Positions 33,809 to 42,121 of a stretch of DNA of 64,000 nucleotides are shown here, one piece after another; position 1 is the stretch's first letter; each line of letters starts with the position of its first letter. Source of the DNA: Fusobacterium necrophorum subsp. necrophorum. Lineage in GTDB: Bacteria > Fusobacteriota > Fusobacteriia > Fusobacteriales > Fusobacteriaceae. A model generated the notes under the pieces. The model made no database searches. It had not been told where the DNA came from and was given only the letters and a program-made list of their open reading frames with translations. The stretch is taken from positions 1,426,001-1,490,000 of the forward strand of contig NZ_CP034842.1 in assembly GCF_004006635.1 (NCBI RefSeq). The letters are read 5' to 3'. Made by a program: the position numbers and the translations under genes.

Positions 33809-34360
33809 ATGAAGAAATATTTAGGAATGACTGTACTTTTAGCCTCTTTTGTTTTGGCAGCTTGTGGAAAAACTTCCAATACAAGTGTTCGTGATTTGTC
33901 GACAGAAGGAAATCAAAATTTTGCCATTGAGGATATCGACACGGCAAAGAAACCTCTGGAGGATATTATTGTATTCAATCAAGATGGAGTGACCATTCGA
34001 AGAGAAGGAAACAATCTTATTTTGTCCATGCCTGAACTTATTTTATTTGATTTCGATAAGTATGAGGTAAAAGATGGAATTAAGCCTAGCTTGCGAACTT
34101 TGGCGAATGCTTTGGGGGCAAATTCGGATATTAAAATTAAAATAGACGGTTATACGGATTTTATTGGAAGTGAAGGATATAATTTGGAATTATCAGTCAA
34201 TCGAGCGAAGGCGATTAAGTCTTATTTGGTAAATCATGGTGCGATTGAAAACAATATTTCTATAGAGGGCTATGGAAAGCAAAATCCAGTTGCTTCTAAC
34301 GCTACAGAGTCAGGTAGAGCTAGAAATCGAAGAGTAGAGTTTATTATATCAAGAAGTTAA
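33809..34360 (+). CDS. OmpA-family lipoprotein
   Basis: The 183-residue protein begins with a lipoprotein signal (GMTVLLASFVLAAC, lipobox LAAC) and ends with an OmpA-like peptidoglycan-binding domain: IDGYTDFIGSEGYNLELSVNRAKAIKSYL, YGKQNPVASNATESGRARNRRVEF. ELILFDFDKYEVKDG starts the domain. It resembles Pal or YiaD and should link the outer membrane to peptidoglycan. AATGGAGGAATT precedes ATG 33809. It lies 19 bases after the transpeptidase gene, a sensible wall-related pair. Confidence 0.88.
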   Translation: MKKYLGMTVLLASFVLAACGKTSNTSVRDLSTEGNQNFAIEDIDTAKKPLEDIIVFNQDGVTIRREGNNLILSMPELILFDFDKYEVKDGIKPSLRTLANALGANSDIKIKIDGYTDFIGSEGYNLELSVNRAKAIKSYLVNHGAIENNISIEGYGKQNPVASNATESGRARNRRVEFIISRS

Positions 34361-34367
34361 AATGGAA

Positions 34368-34404
34368 AAGTTGTTTTCATAGGAATATGGAAGCAACTTT
34401 TTTT
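34368..34404 (+). terminator. Terminator after OmpA-like lipoprotein gene
   Basis: AAGTTGTTTTC pairs with GGAAGCAACTT (two G-U pairs) around a short loop and ends in seven T. Confidence 0.65.
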
Positions 34405-34432
34405 GACAAAGAGAAAAGAATTAGGAGGGAAA

Positions 34433-35671
34433 ATGCTAGCAAGACATTATCAGGGAAAAAAATTCAGTGACGAAGTGTTTTCTACTGCTCAAAGAGCAAA
34501 GGAAGCCATAGATAAGTATGGGAAAGAGGCGGTATTCAATGCTACTTTAGGTTCTTTATATGATGAGGAAGAAAATTTAGTGGTATTTGATGTGGTAAGG
34601 CAAATGTTTCGTGAGCTTCCCCTGACGGAATTTACAGCCTATACTCCTCATTTTACGGGAAGTGAAGCCTATAAGGAGACTGTAAAAAAGACCGTGTTGG
34701 GAGAATCGTATCGGAAGGAGTATCCAAATTATTTTTTCTCCGTGATTGGGACTCCGGGAGGAACGGGAGCCTTAAGCAATACTATTAAAAACTATTTAAA
34801 TCATGGAGAAAAAATTCTTCTTCCGGAGAGGATGTGGGGACCTTACAAGGCAATGGCAAAGGAAGCGGGAGGAAGTTTTGACTGCTATGCTTTATTCAAT
34901 GAAAAAAACACCTTTCATCTATCCAATTTTGAGGAAAAAGTAAAAACGTTATCGAGAGAACAAGAAAGTTTAGTGGTTGTTATCAATGATCCCTGTCAAA
35001 ATCCGACCGGTTTTAAATTAAGTCAGGAAGAATGGCTGGCTGTCATGAGAATTTTAAAAGAGGCGGCGAAGCAAAGCAATATTATTTTAATCAAGGATAT
35101 TGCCTATAAAGATTTTGATACTCCGGAATATGAAGAAAGAAGTGTTCTATCCGAATTACCGGAAAATATGCTGCTAGTATATGCTTTCAGCTTATCGAAG
35201 TCTCTAGGAATTTACGGAATGAGGGCGGGGGCTCAATTGGCAATTTCTTCGAGTAAGGAATGGATAGAAGAATTCGAGACGGCAGCAGCGTTTTCTTGTA
35301 GAGCTACTTGGTCGAATGCTTCTAGAGGTGGAATGGAGATGTTTGTAAAAATTATGGAAACTCCATCTTTGAGGGAACAACTTTGGGAAGAACAAAAAAA
35401 ATATGAAAAGTTATTATTGGAAAGAGCCGAAATTTTCATCACGGAAGCAAAAGAATGTCACTTGGATATTTTACCTTATAGGAGCGGTTTTTTCTTGACG
35501 ATTCCTGTGGGGGAAAAGATAAGAGAAGTGACGAGAGAATTGGAACAACAGAATATTTTTACCATTGTCTTTGAGGATGCAATTCGGATTGCTATTTGCG
35601 GAATTCCAAAAAGAAAATTAAGGGGTTTGGCAAAAAAAATAAAGGACACAATAGAAGGTTTGAAAGGGTGA
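34433..35671 (+). CDS. PLP-dependent class I/II aminotransferase
   Basis: The 412-residue fold-type I enzyme has NDPCQNPTGFKL for cofactor binding, the catalytic lysine in FSLSKSLGIYGMRAG and a C-terminal domain with RIAICGIPKRK. It looks like the aromatic/aspartate aminotransferase group (opening with ARHYQGKKFSDEVFSTAQRA). The amino acid substrate is not certain. ATG 34433 follows AGGAGGGAAA; the TTG at 34403 lies within the upstream terminator. Confidence 0.85.
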   Translation: MLARHYQGKKFSDEVFSTAQRAKEAIDKYGKEAVFNATLGSLYDEEENLVVFDVVRQMFRELPLTEFTAYTPHFTGSEAYKETVKKTVLGESYRKEYPNYFFSVIGTPGGTGALSNTIKNYLNHGEKILLPERMWGPYKAMAKEAGGSFDCYALFNEKNTFHLSNFEEKVKTLSREQESLVVVINDPCQNPTGFKLSQEEWLAVMRILKEAAKQSNIILIKDIAYKDFDTPEYEERSVLSELPENMLLVYAFSLSKSLGIYGMRAGAQLAISSSKEWIEEFETAAAFSCRATWSNASRGGMEMFVKIMETPSLREQLWEEQKKYEKLLLERAEIFITEAKECHLDILPYRSGFFLTIPVGEKIREVTRELEQQNIFTIVFEDAIRIAICGIPKRKLRGLAKKIKDTIEGLKG

Positions 35672-35679
35672 GTTAGGAA

Positions 35680-36525
35680 ATGAAAAAGCTTGATTTGTCT
35701 ATGGTAACAAATGAAGTAGAAAAGATGTGTATGGCAGCAAATTACTATGTAGATCCCGAAGTGTTGAAAAAAATAAACAGAGCTTATAGAGAGACGGAAA
35801 AATCTCCTCTGGCAAAAAATGTATTACAGCAGATTTTAGAAAATGATGCCATTGCAGAAGAAGAACGGGTGCCTATGTGTCAGGACACCGGAATGGCAGT
35901 GATATTTTTGGAAATAGGAACGGAAGTATACATTCCCGGAGATATTTATGAAGCCATTCAAGAGGGAGTTCGTCGAGGCTATACGAATGGATATTTACGA
36001 AAATCTATGGTAAAACATCCTTTGGATAGAGTGAACACCAAAGACAATACTCCGGCCATTATTCATACGAAAATGATTGCAGGCTCCAATCAAGTGAAGA
36101 TTGTTTTGGCTCCGAAAGGAGGAGGCTCTGAAAATATGAGTCTGGTAAAAATGTTAAAGCCGGCGGACGGAATAGAGGGGGTTAAAAAATTAGTTTTGGA
36201 ATTGGTTTCCCATGCCGGAGGAAATCCCTGTCCTCCCATTACAGTTGGAGTAGGAATTGGAGGAAGTTTTGAAAAAGCGGCTTTACTTGCAAAGGAAGCC
36301 TTGCTTCGAGATATCAATGATAAGAGTTCCGACCCGATTGCAGCCTCTTTGGAAGAAGAGTTATTGGAAAAAATCAATAAATTGGGGATAGGTCCTCTTG
36401 GTTTAGGAGGAAATACTACGGCTTTGGCAGTCAAAGTAAATGTCTTTCCCTGCCATATTGCCTGTTTGCCTGTAGCTGTGAATTTAAACTGTCATGCGGT
36501 ACGACACCAAGAAGTGATTTTATAA
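35680..36525 (+). CDS. Class I fumarate hydratase / tartrate dehydratase, alpha subunit
   Basis: The 281-residue subunit has Fe-S cysteines in VPMCQDTGMAVIF, PCPPITVGVG and the GGGSENMS substrate loop, with GLGGNTTALAVKV near the end. Paired with the next gene it forms an oxygen-sensitive [4Fe-4S] enzyme interconverting fumarate and malate, or dehydrating tartrate. The genes lie between an aminotransferase and the glycerol genes; no specific substrate can be read. GAGTTAGGAA gives the ribosome site. Confidence 0.9.
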   Translation: MKKLDLSMVTNEVEKMCMAANYYVDPEVLKKINRAYRETEKSPLAKNVLQQILENDAIAEEERVPMCQDTGMAVIFLEIGTEVYIPGDIYEAIQEGVRRGYTNGYLRKSMVKHPLDRVNTKDNTPAIIHTKMIAGSNQVKIVLAPKGGGSENMSLVKMLKPADGIEGVKKLVLELVSHAGGNPCPPITVGVGIGGSFEKAALLAKEALLRDINDKSSDPIAASLEEELLEKINKLGIGPLGLGGNTTALAVKVNVFPCHIACLPVAVNLNCHAVRHQEVIL

Positions 36526-36534
36526 GGAGGAAGT

Positions 36535-37089
36535 ATGGAATATGCAATAAAAACTCCTCTTAGAGAAGAGGTTATTCAAACATTAAAAATCGGAGATGTC
36601 GTAAAAATTACCGGAACGATTTATACAGCTCGAGATGCAGCCCATGCCAGACTGGTAAAATTGATAGAAGAAGGGAAAGAGCTTCCTTTTTCCTTGGAAG
36701 GACAAATCATTTACTATGTGGGACCGACTCCTGCAAAACCCGGTTGTGTGATTGGAAGTGCAGGACCTACCACGAGTTATCGTATGGATCCCTATGCTCC
36801 TATTTTAATGCAGCACGGATTGAAAGGAATGATAGGAAAAGGAGGACGTTCTCAAGAAGTGAAAAATAGCATTCAAAAAGAAAGAGCCGTATATTTTGCA
36901 GCCGTAGGAGGAGCCGCAGCTTTGATTGCAAAATCTATTCAAAAGGCAGAATTGATTGCTTATGAGGACCTGGGGGCGGAAGCCATTCGAAAATTGGAAG
37001 TCAAAGATTTTCCGGCTATTGTAGTAAATGATATGTATGGTGGAGATTTGTATGAAGAGGGAAGAAAGCAATATATGGAGGAAATCTGA
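36535..37089 (+). CDS. Class I fumarate hydratase / tartrate dehydratase, beta subunit
   Basis: The 184-residue subunit has the beta-subunit marks ARDAAHARLVKLIEEG, YVGPTPAKPGCVIGSAGPTT and MIGKGGRSQE. It starts nine bases after the alpha stop with AAGGAGG in front. It holds part of the active site of the Fe-S hydratase. Confidence 0.92.
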   Translation: MEYAIKTPLREEVIQTLKIGDVVKITGTIYTARDAAHARLVKLIEEGKELPFSLEGQIIYYVGPTPAKPGCVIGSAGPTTSYRMDPYAPILMQHGLKGMIGKGGRSQEVKNSIQKERAVYFAAVGGAAALIAKSIQKAELIAYEDLGAEAIRKLEVKDFPAIVVNDMYGGDLYEEGRKQYMEEI

Positions 37090-37090
37090 T

Positions 37091-37651
37091 ATGACAATAG
37101 AAGAACTATTGGAAGCGAGTCCTGTAATTCCGGCTATTAAAAATGATATTTCTTTGGAGAAAGCCATTGCCTCCGATTCCGAGATTGTGTTTGTTATCAT
37201 GGCAAATTTATTAAACATAGAGAGCATTGTGAATAGTCTGAAAGAGGCGGGGAAAAAAGTATTTATCCATGTGGATATGATAGAGGGGCTTTCCAGCTCA
37301 AATTACGGAGTGGAGTACATTGTGGAAAAGATACAACCTTTCGGAATTATTACGACAAAACATAATATTGTATCTTTTGCAGTAAAAATGAAGGTTCCGG
37401 TCATTCAACGCTTTTTCATCTTGGATTCTTTTTCTTATGAAAAGACCTTATTGCATATTCAGGAAAATAAACCGACAGCAGTCGAAATTTTACCCGGTTT
37501 AATGCCTAAAATATTGTATTCCTTATCGACAAAAATAGATAGACCTTTGATTACCGGAGGCTTGATTGCCAGCAAAGAAGATATTGTAAGTGCTTTATCA
37601 GCAGGAGCCTGTGCAGTTTCAACTACAGATACTGAGCTTTGGAATATTTAA
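37091..37651 (+). CDS. glpP: Glycerol-3-phosphate-responsive antiterminator
   Basis: The 186-residue protein is GlpP: SPVIPAIKN near the start, FIHVDMIEGLSS, DGIITTKH-like FGIITTKHNIVSFA, ILPGLMPKI and TGGLIASKEDIVSALSAGA. In Bacillus GlpP with glycerol 3-phosphate binds leader RNA of glp genes and prevents termination. Such leaders lie at 39733 and 43439. ATG 37091 follows GGAGGAAATCTGAT and begins two bases after the fumarase stop codon. Confidence 0.92.
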   Translation: MTIEELLEASPVIPAIKNDISLEKAIASDSEIVFVIMANLLNIESIVNSLKEAGKKVFIHVDMIEGLSSSNYGVEYIVEKIQPFGIITTKHNIVSFAVKMKVPVIQRFFILDSFSYEKTLLHIQENKPTAVEILPGLMPKILYSLSTKIDRPLITGGLIASKEDIVSALSAGACAVSTTDTELWNI

Positions 37652-37704
37652 TTGACTTTTCTAAAAAAATGAAGTAAGAAAATATCATAAAAAGGAGGAA
37701 TTTT

Positions 37705-38691
37705 ATGAAGAAATTGATTAACCAAAGAGAAAATATTGTGGAAGAAGTGATTCAAGGTATGGTAAAAGCATATCCCGATAAACTTAGTAGGATAGAGGGA
37801 GAGCCTATTATCTTTCGAAAAGAAAAAAAGCAGGGAAAGGTTGCCCTGATTAGCGGAGGAGGAAGTGGACATGAACCTTCTCATGCAGGCTATGTGGGAT
37901 ATGGAATGTTGGATGCTGCCGTCTGTGGAGAAATTTTTACCTCTCCGGGAGCGGATAAAGTATATCGAGCCATTCAGGAAGTAAATGCAGGGGCAGGCGT
38001 TCTTTTAATTATTAAGAATTATAGCGGAGATGTGATGAACTTTGAAATGGCGGCGGAAATGGCAGCTATGGAGGGAATCACGGTAAAACAAGTCGTAGTG
38101 GATGACGATATTGCAGTGGAAAATAGTACCTATACTGTGGGAAGAAGAGGAATTGCAGGAACGGTATTTGTCCATAAAATATTGGGAGCTGCGGCAGAGG
38201 CAGGATACTCTTTGGATGCGTTGGTGGACTTGGGAAACCGTTTGGTAAAGAATATAAAAACAATGGGAATGTCCTTAAAATCCTGTATGGTATTTTCTAC
38301 AGGAAAACAAAGTTTTGAAATTGGACACGACGAAGTGGAAATTGGGTTGGGAATTCATGGAGAACCCGGAACACATCGAGAAAAGATGACAACGGCGGAT
38401 CATTTTACAGAAAAATTATTTGCCCAAATTACTCAGGAAGCTGCTTTGAAAAAAGGGGAAGAAGTTGCTGTTTTAGTAAATGGATTGGGAGAAACTACCT
38501 TAATAGAACTCTTTATCATCAATAATCGTTTACAGGATTTGTTACGGGAAAAAGAAGTCACAGTTGTTAAAACCTTAGTCGGAAATTATATGACCTCTTT
38601 GGATATGGGAGGATTTTCCATCAGTATTGTAAAGTTGGATCAGGAAACGAAACAATTATTATTTGCAGAACAAGACACTATAGCATTTTAA
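37705..38691 (+). CDS. dhaK: Dihydroxyacetone kinase subunit DhaK
   Basis: The 328-residue subunit binds dihydroxyacetone: LISGGGSGHEPSHAGYVG and MLDAAVCGEIFTSPG, with the substrate-bound His in GLGIHGEPGTHREKM. It receives phosphate from ADP/ATP on DhaL, fed by PEP through DhaM. A TTGACT box stands upstream (37652) with a poor -10. AAGGAGGAATTT precedes the ATG. Confidence 0.95.
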   Translation: MKKLINQRENIVEEVIQGMVKAYPDKLSRIEGEPIIFRKEKKQGKVALISGGGSGHEPSHAGYVGYGMLDAAVCGEIFTSPGADKVYRAIQEVNAGAGVLLIIKNYSGDVMNFEMAAEMAAMEGITVKQVVVDDDIAVENSTYTVGRRGIAGTVFVHKILGAAAEAGYSLDALVDLGNRLVKNIKTMGMSLKSCMVFSTGKQSFEIGHDEVEIGLGIHGEPGTHREKMTTADHFTEKLFAQITQEAALKKGEEVAVLVNGLGETTLIELFIINNRLQDLLREKEVTVVKTLVGNYMTSLDMGGFSISIVKLDQETKQLLFAEQDTIAF

Positions 38692-38701
38692 GGAGAGAGA
38701 T

Positions 38702-39313
38702 ATGTTATTGGAAATCATCGAAAAGATTGCAGATGAGATTATAAACAATAAGGAATATTTAACAGAATTGGATCGAGTCATTGGAGATGGGGATCATGGA
38801 GTAAATTTAGCAAGAGGGTTTGAAGAAATCAAGGTACAGTTACCGACCTATAGTTCTTTGAGTTATTCCGATATTTTTCAAAAAATGGGAATGGCATTGT
38901 TAACAAAAGTTGGAGGAGCTTCTGGAGCGATTTATGGAACTGCATTTATGAGTGCCGCTATGTATTGCAAGGGAAAGACGGAATTGGAAAAAGAAGATTT
39001 GGTGGCGATCTTGAAAACTATGATTGAGGGAATACAAAAAAGAGGAAAGGCAACTTTGGGAGAAAAAACCTTATTGGATACTATTTTACCTGTATATGAC
39101 TTTTTACAAAAGAAATTGGAAGGAGGGGAAGATATTTTTTCAACTCCGAAAGAAATCCAAAAAATTGCGGAAAAAGGGATGGAATCTACAAAGAATATTA
39201 TTGCAACGAAAGGGAGAGCTTCTTATGTTGGAGAAAGAAGTTTAGGACATATTGATCCGGGAGCGGCATCTTCCTATCTGATGATAAAGGTAATTTGTGA
39301 GACAATCAAATAG
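38702..39313 (+). CDS. dhaL: Dihydroxyacetone kinase subunit DhaL
   Basis: The 203-residue helical subunit holds the nucleotide: LDRVIGDGDHGVNLARGF, GGASGAIYGTAFMSA and RASYVGERSLGHIDPGAASSYLM. It lies 10 bases after dhaK with AAGGAGAGAT in front. Confidence 0.95.
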   Translation: MLLEIIEKIADEIINNKEYLTELDRVIGDGDHGVNLARGFEEIKVQLPTYSSLSYSDIFQKMGMALLTKVGGASGAIYGTAFMSAAMYCKGKTELEKEDLVAILKTMIEGIQKRGKATLGEKTLLDTILPVYDFLQKKLEGGEDIFSTPKEIQKIAEKGMESTKNIIATKGRASYVGERSLGHIDPGAASSYLMIKVICETIK

Positions 39314-39321
39314 GAGGAAAT

Positions 39322-39726
39322 ATGGTAGGATTTGTAGTAGTGTCACATAGCAAGGCATTGGCGGAAGAAGCAATTCGTTTGGCAAATGAAATGAAAAAAG
39401 AAAGTTTTCCATTATTAAATGGAAGCGGTATTGAGGGAGAATCTTTTGGAAGCAATCCTTTTAGGATCAAAGAGACAGTTGAAAAGGCAATGACAGAAAA
39501 CGGTGTTGTTATTTTTGTGGATTTGGGAAGCTCTGTATTGAATTCTCAAATTGCTTTGGAATTTTTGGAAGCGGAAGGAAAAGAAATTTCCAAGATTAAA
39601 ATTGCAGATGCTCCTTTGGTAGAAGGTTTGATTGCAGCTGTTGCTATGAATGATACGAAGGCAAGTGTGGAAGATATTTTAACAGAACTGAAAGAGTTTA
39701 AACAGTTTTCAAAAATAAATAATTAA
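39322..39726 (+). CDS. dhaM: PTS-dependent dihydroxyacetone kinase phosphotransferase subunit DhaM
   Basis: The 134-residue protein is an EIIA-mannose-like domain with phospho-accepting His9 (VVVSHSKALAEE) and VIFVDLGSSVLNSQIALEFL. It passes phosphate from HPr to the DhaL nucleotide. The HPr and EI domains fused in enteric DhaM are absent, as usual in Gram-positive-type systems. AGGAGG precedes ATG. Confidence 0.93.
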   Translation: MVGFVVVSHSKALAEEAIRLANEMKKESFPLLNGSGIEGESFGSNPFRIKETVEKAMTENGVVIFVDLGSSVLNSQIALEFLEAEGKEISKIKIADAPLVEGLIAAVAMNDTKASVEDILTELKEFKQFSKINN

Positions 39727-39732
39727 CATTGA

Positions 39733-39770
39733 AAAAATCACTTGATTTTTGGTTTGGGCTGAGGTATATA
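39733..39770 (+). promoter_or_regulatory. Promoter with palindromic operator, glycerol leader A
   Basis: The palindrome AAAAATCA-CT-TGATTTTT (39733-39750) overlaps TTGATT (-35, 39742-39747); TATATA (-10) follows after 17 bases. The arrangement is repeated at 43439. Confidence 0.7.
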
Positions 39771-39803
39771 AGTAGTAAACCTACATGACAAGTGGAAAAG
39801 TGA

Positions 39804-39836
39804 GTCGCGGTAAAAACGTTTTTATCGTGGCTTTTT
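39804..39836 (+). terminator. Leader terminator before glycerophosphodiesterase, probable GlpP target
   Basis: GTCGCGGTAAAAA pairs with TTTTTATCGTGGC (three G-U pairs) and is followed by five T, about 60 bases before... the coding start at 39865. A strong terminator inside a leader suits GlpP antitermination. The block ATGACAAGT between promoter and terminator is shared with leader B. Confidence 0.7.
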
Positions 39837-39864
39837 ATTTTTATATAATTTAGAAGGAGGAAAA

Positions 39865-40599
39865 ATGAAAGTTTTTGCGCATCGGGGAGCTTCTGGCTAT
39901 GCTCCTGAAAATACTCTTGCAGCAATAAAAAAAGCAATAGAACAAGGAGCAGATGGGATTGAGATTGACATACAGTTTACAAAAGACTGTAAAATTGTAG
40001 TATTTCATGATTGGAAAATTAATCGAACGAGCAATGGAAAAGGTTACGTTTATGATTTAAATTTTGAGGAGTTACGAGCTTTGGAAATAGGAAGTTGGTA
40101 TGGGGATGAATATAGAAAAGAAAAAATACCTACATTAGAAGAAATTTTAGAGTTGATTCCTGAAAATATGATGTTAAATATTGAAATAAAAGATATTTCA
40201 AGAGGACATCGTGGAATTGAAGAAAGTATGTTAAAAATTTTGAAAAAATTTCCAAATTTAAAAAATAATATTATTGTTTCTTCTTTTCATCATTCTATTA
40301 TCCAACGTCTTCAAGAATTAGCCCCTGAAATTAAATTAGCCTTATTGACAGCAAGTGATTTAGTAGATATTGAAAGTTATTTTAAAAATAATAAATTAGA
40401 CTGTTTTAGTTATCATCCAGAAGTAAATTTAATAACTAGCAAAACTGTTGATATTTTACATAAAATGGGAGTCAAAGTTTTTGTTTGGACAATCAATACA
40501 GAAGAAGATTTTTTGTATGTACACTCTATAGGAGTCGATGGAGTTATTACAAATTATCCAGACATTATGAAGAAATTTGTAATAAAATATAAAGAATAA
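39865..40599 (+). CDS. Cytoplasmic glycerophosphodiester phosphodiesterase
   Basis: The 244-residue GDPD begins KVFAHRGASGYAPENT (catalytic His-Arg, Glu), then GIEIDIQFTKDCKIVVFHDW with the metal Glu/Asp and second His, and ends VDGVITNYPD. It splits glycerophosphodiesters into glycerol 3-phosphate and an alcohol. No signal peptide is present, so substrates must be imported, and a TRAP transporter follows 19 bases downstream. AAGGAGG precedes ATG. Confidence 0.93.
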   Translation: MKVFAHRGASGYAPENTLAAIKKAIEQGADGIEIDIQFTKDCKIVVFHDWKINRTSNGKGYVYDLNFEELRALEIGSWYGDEYRKEKIPTLEEILELIPENMMLNIEIKDISRGHRGIEESMLKILKKFPNLKNNIIVSSFHHSIIQRLQELAPEIKLALLTASDLVDIESYFKNNKLDCFSYHPEVNLITSKTVDILHKMGVKVFVWTINTEEDFLYVHSIGVDGVITNYPDIMKKFVIKYKE

Positions 40600-40618
40600 T
40601 TAATAAGGAGGTTTTTTC

Positions 40619-41638
40619 ATGAAGAAAAAAAATATGGTAATGTCAGTTCTATGTTTAATTTTGAGTTTAATGTTAATGTCATGCGGTTTAAAAGAAGAAA
40701 AGATATCATCTGAACCATTGGAAATTAAGGTAAGTTATATTTTTAAAGAAAATGAACCTACACATATTGCTATGAAAGAAGCAACTGATGCTATTAATGA
40801 GAGATTGGAAGGAGAAGTCAAATTTGTTCTCTATCCTAATGGACAATTACCAGTTTATAAGGATGGATTGCAACAAGTAGTGAGAGGTGCAAATTTTATT
40901 GATGTAGATGATTTAAGTTACATTGGAGACTATGTTCCTGAATTTACAGCATTGGCGGGGCCAATGTTATATCAAAGTTATGCAGAATATGAAAAATTAA
41001 TGCATACCCCTCTAGTAGAAGAATTAAAGAAAAAAGCAGAAGAAAAAGGAATTAAAGTATTATCTCTAGATTTTATCTTCGGCTTCCGAAGTATTATTAG
41101 TAATAAGGAAATTAAACATCCATCTGATTTAAAAGGAATGAAAATTAGAGTTCCAGGAAGTAAATTATTTATAGACACTTTGAATGCAATGGGAGCAAGT
41201 GCTGTTCCTATGTCATTTGGAGAAACAATTTCAGCCCTTCAACAAAACGTTATTGATGGACTGGAAGGATCTTATGCAACGAATTATTTGACAAAGACAT
41301 ATGAATTAAGAAATAGGATGTCATTAACAAAACATTTTTTGGGGACAGCAGGAGTATATATTTCTACAAAAGTATGGGAAGGTTTGACAGAAGAACAGAG
41401 AAATATTATACAAGAAGAATTTGATAAGGCAGCTGTAAATAATAATCGAAGAATGCTAGAATTAGACCAAGAATTGATTGCGAATTTAGAAGCTGAAGGA
41501 GTTAAAATCAATGAGGTAAATTTAAGTGAATTTACAAAACTAGTGGTCCCAATTTATAAGAATATAGGGGTTTCTGATGAATTTTACAATAAAATGATGA
41601 AAGAAATTGAAGATATTCGAAAAATAAAAAACAAATAA
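40619..41638 (+). CDS. TRAP transporter substrate-binding lipoprotein (DctP)
   Basis: The 339-residue protein has a lipoprotein signal (SVLCLILSLMLMSC) and the DctP fold: AMKEATDAINERLEG, the region IKVLSLDFIFGFRSIIS, LKGMKIRVPGSKLFIDTLNAMGA with the conserved Arg that binds a carboxylate or other anion, and MSFGETISALQQNVIDGLEGS. It delivers its ligand to DctQM. Context points to a glycerol-phosphate compound. Confidence 0.92.
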   Translation: MKKKNMVMSVLCLILSLMLMSCGLKEEKISSEPLEIKVSYIFKENEPTHIAMKEATDAINERLEGEVKFVLYPNGQLPVYKDGLQQVVRGANFIDVDDLSYIGDYVPEFTALAGPMLYQSYAEYEKLMHTPLVEELKKKAEEKGIKVLSLDFIFGFRSIISNKEIKHPSDLKGMKIRVPGSKLFIDTLNAMGASAVPMSFGETISALQQNVIDGLEGSYATNYLTKTYELRNRMSLTKHFLGTAGVYISTKVWEGLTEEQRNIIQEEFDKAAVNNNRRMLELDQELIANLEAEGVKINEVNLSEFTKLVVPIYKNIGVSDEFYNKMMKEIEDIRKIKNK

Positions 41639-41650
41639 GGGAGAATATTT

Positions 41651-42109
41651 ATGAAGAAAATATTAATTAACTTAGAAGAGATTATAGCAGGAATTTTTCT
41701 TCTTATTACAGTATTTAGTGTCATAATCAATGTTTTTTTTCGTTCTATAGGATTAGGGACTATATCTACCTCAGAAGAGATTGCAACATTATCGTTTGTA
41801 TGGTCTGTTTATTTAGGTGCAGTGGCATGTTATAAAAGAAAGATGCATATTGGAGTAGACATGTTGGTACAAATGTTGCCAGAAAAACAACAATATTTTT
41901 TTTCTTTGTTGATTGATATATTTTTAATAATTATTAATGGAGTAATATTATATTTATCATATATTTTTATTACTAACTCTTACGACAAACCAACTCCTGT
42001 ATTGGGAATATCGTCTAATTGGATTAATGTTGCTTTATTGATATCATTTTTTTTGATAGAAATATATTCAATCCTATTTTTTATTCAAAATTTAAAAAAG
42101 GAAAATTGA
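41651..42109 (+). CDS. TRAP transporter small permease (DctQ)
   Basis: The 152-residue protein has four membrane segments and the DctQ marks ISTSEEIATLSFVWSVYLGA and ACYKRKMHIGVDML. It links DctP and DctM. It starts 13 bases after dctP. Confidence 0.92.
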   Translation: MKKILINLEEIIAGIFLLITVFSVIINVFFRSIGLGTISTSEEIATLSFVWSVYLGAVACYKRKMHIGVDMLVQMLPEKQQYFFSLLIDIFLIIINGVILYLSYIFITNSYDKPTPVLGISSNWINVALLISFFLIEIYSILFFIQNLKKEN

Positions 42110-42121
42110 GGGGGGATAGGT

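Noticed and set aside
39772-39784. Small hairpin GTAG-TAAAC-CTAC as an RNA regulator in leader A
   Set aside because: Its 5' arm lies between the -10 and the expected transcript start, so it would not be in the RNA, and it is poorly kept in leader B.
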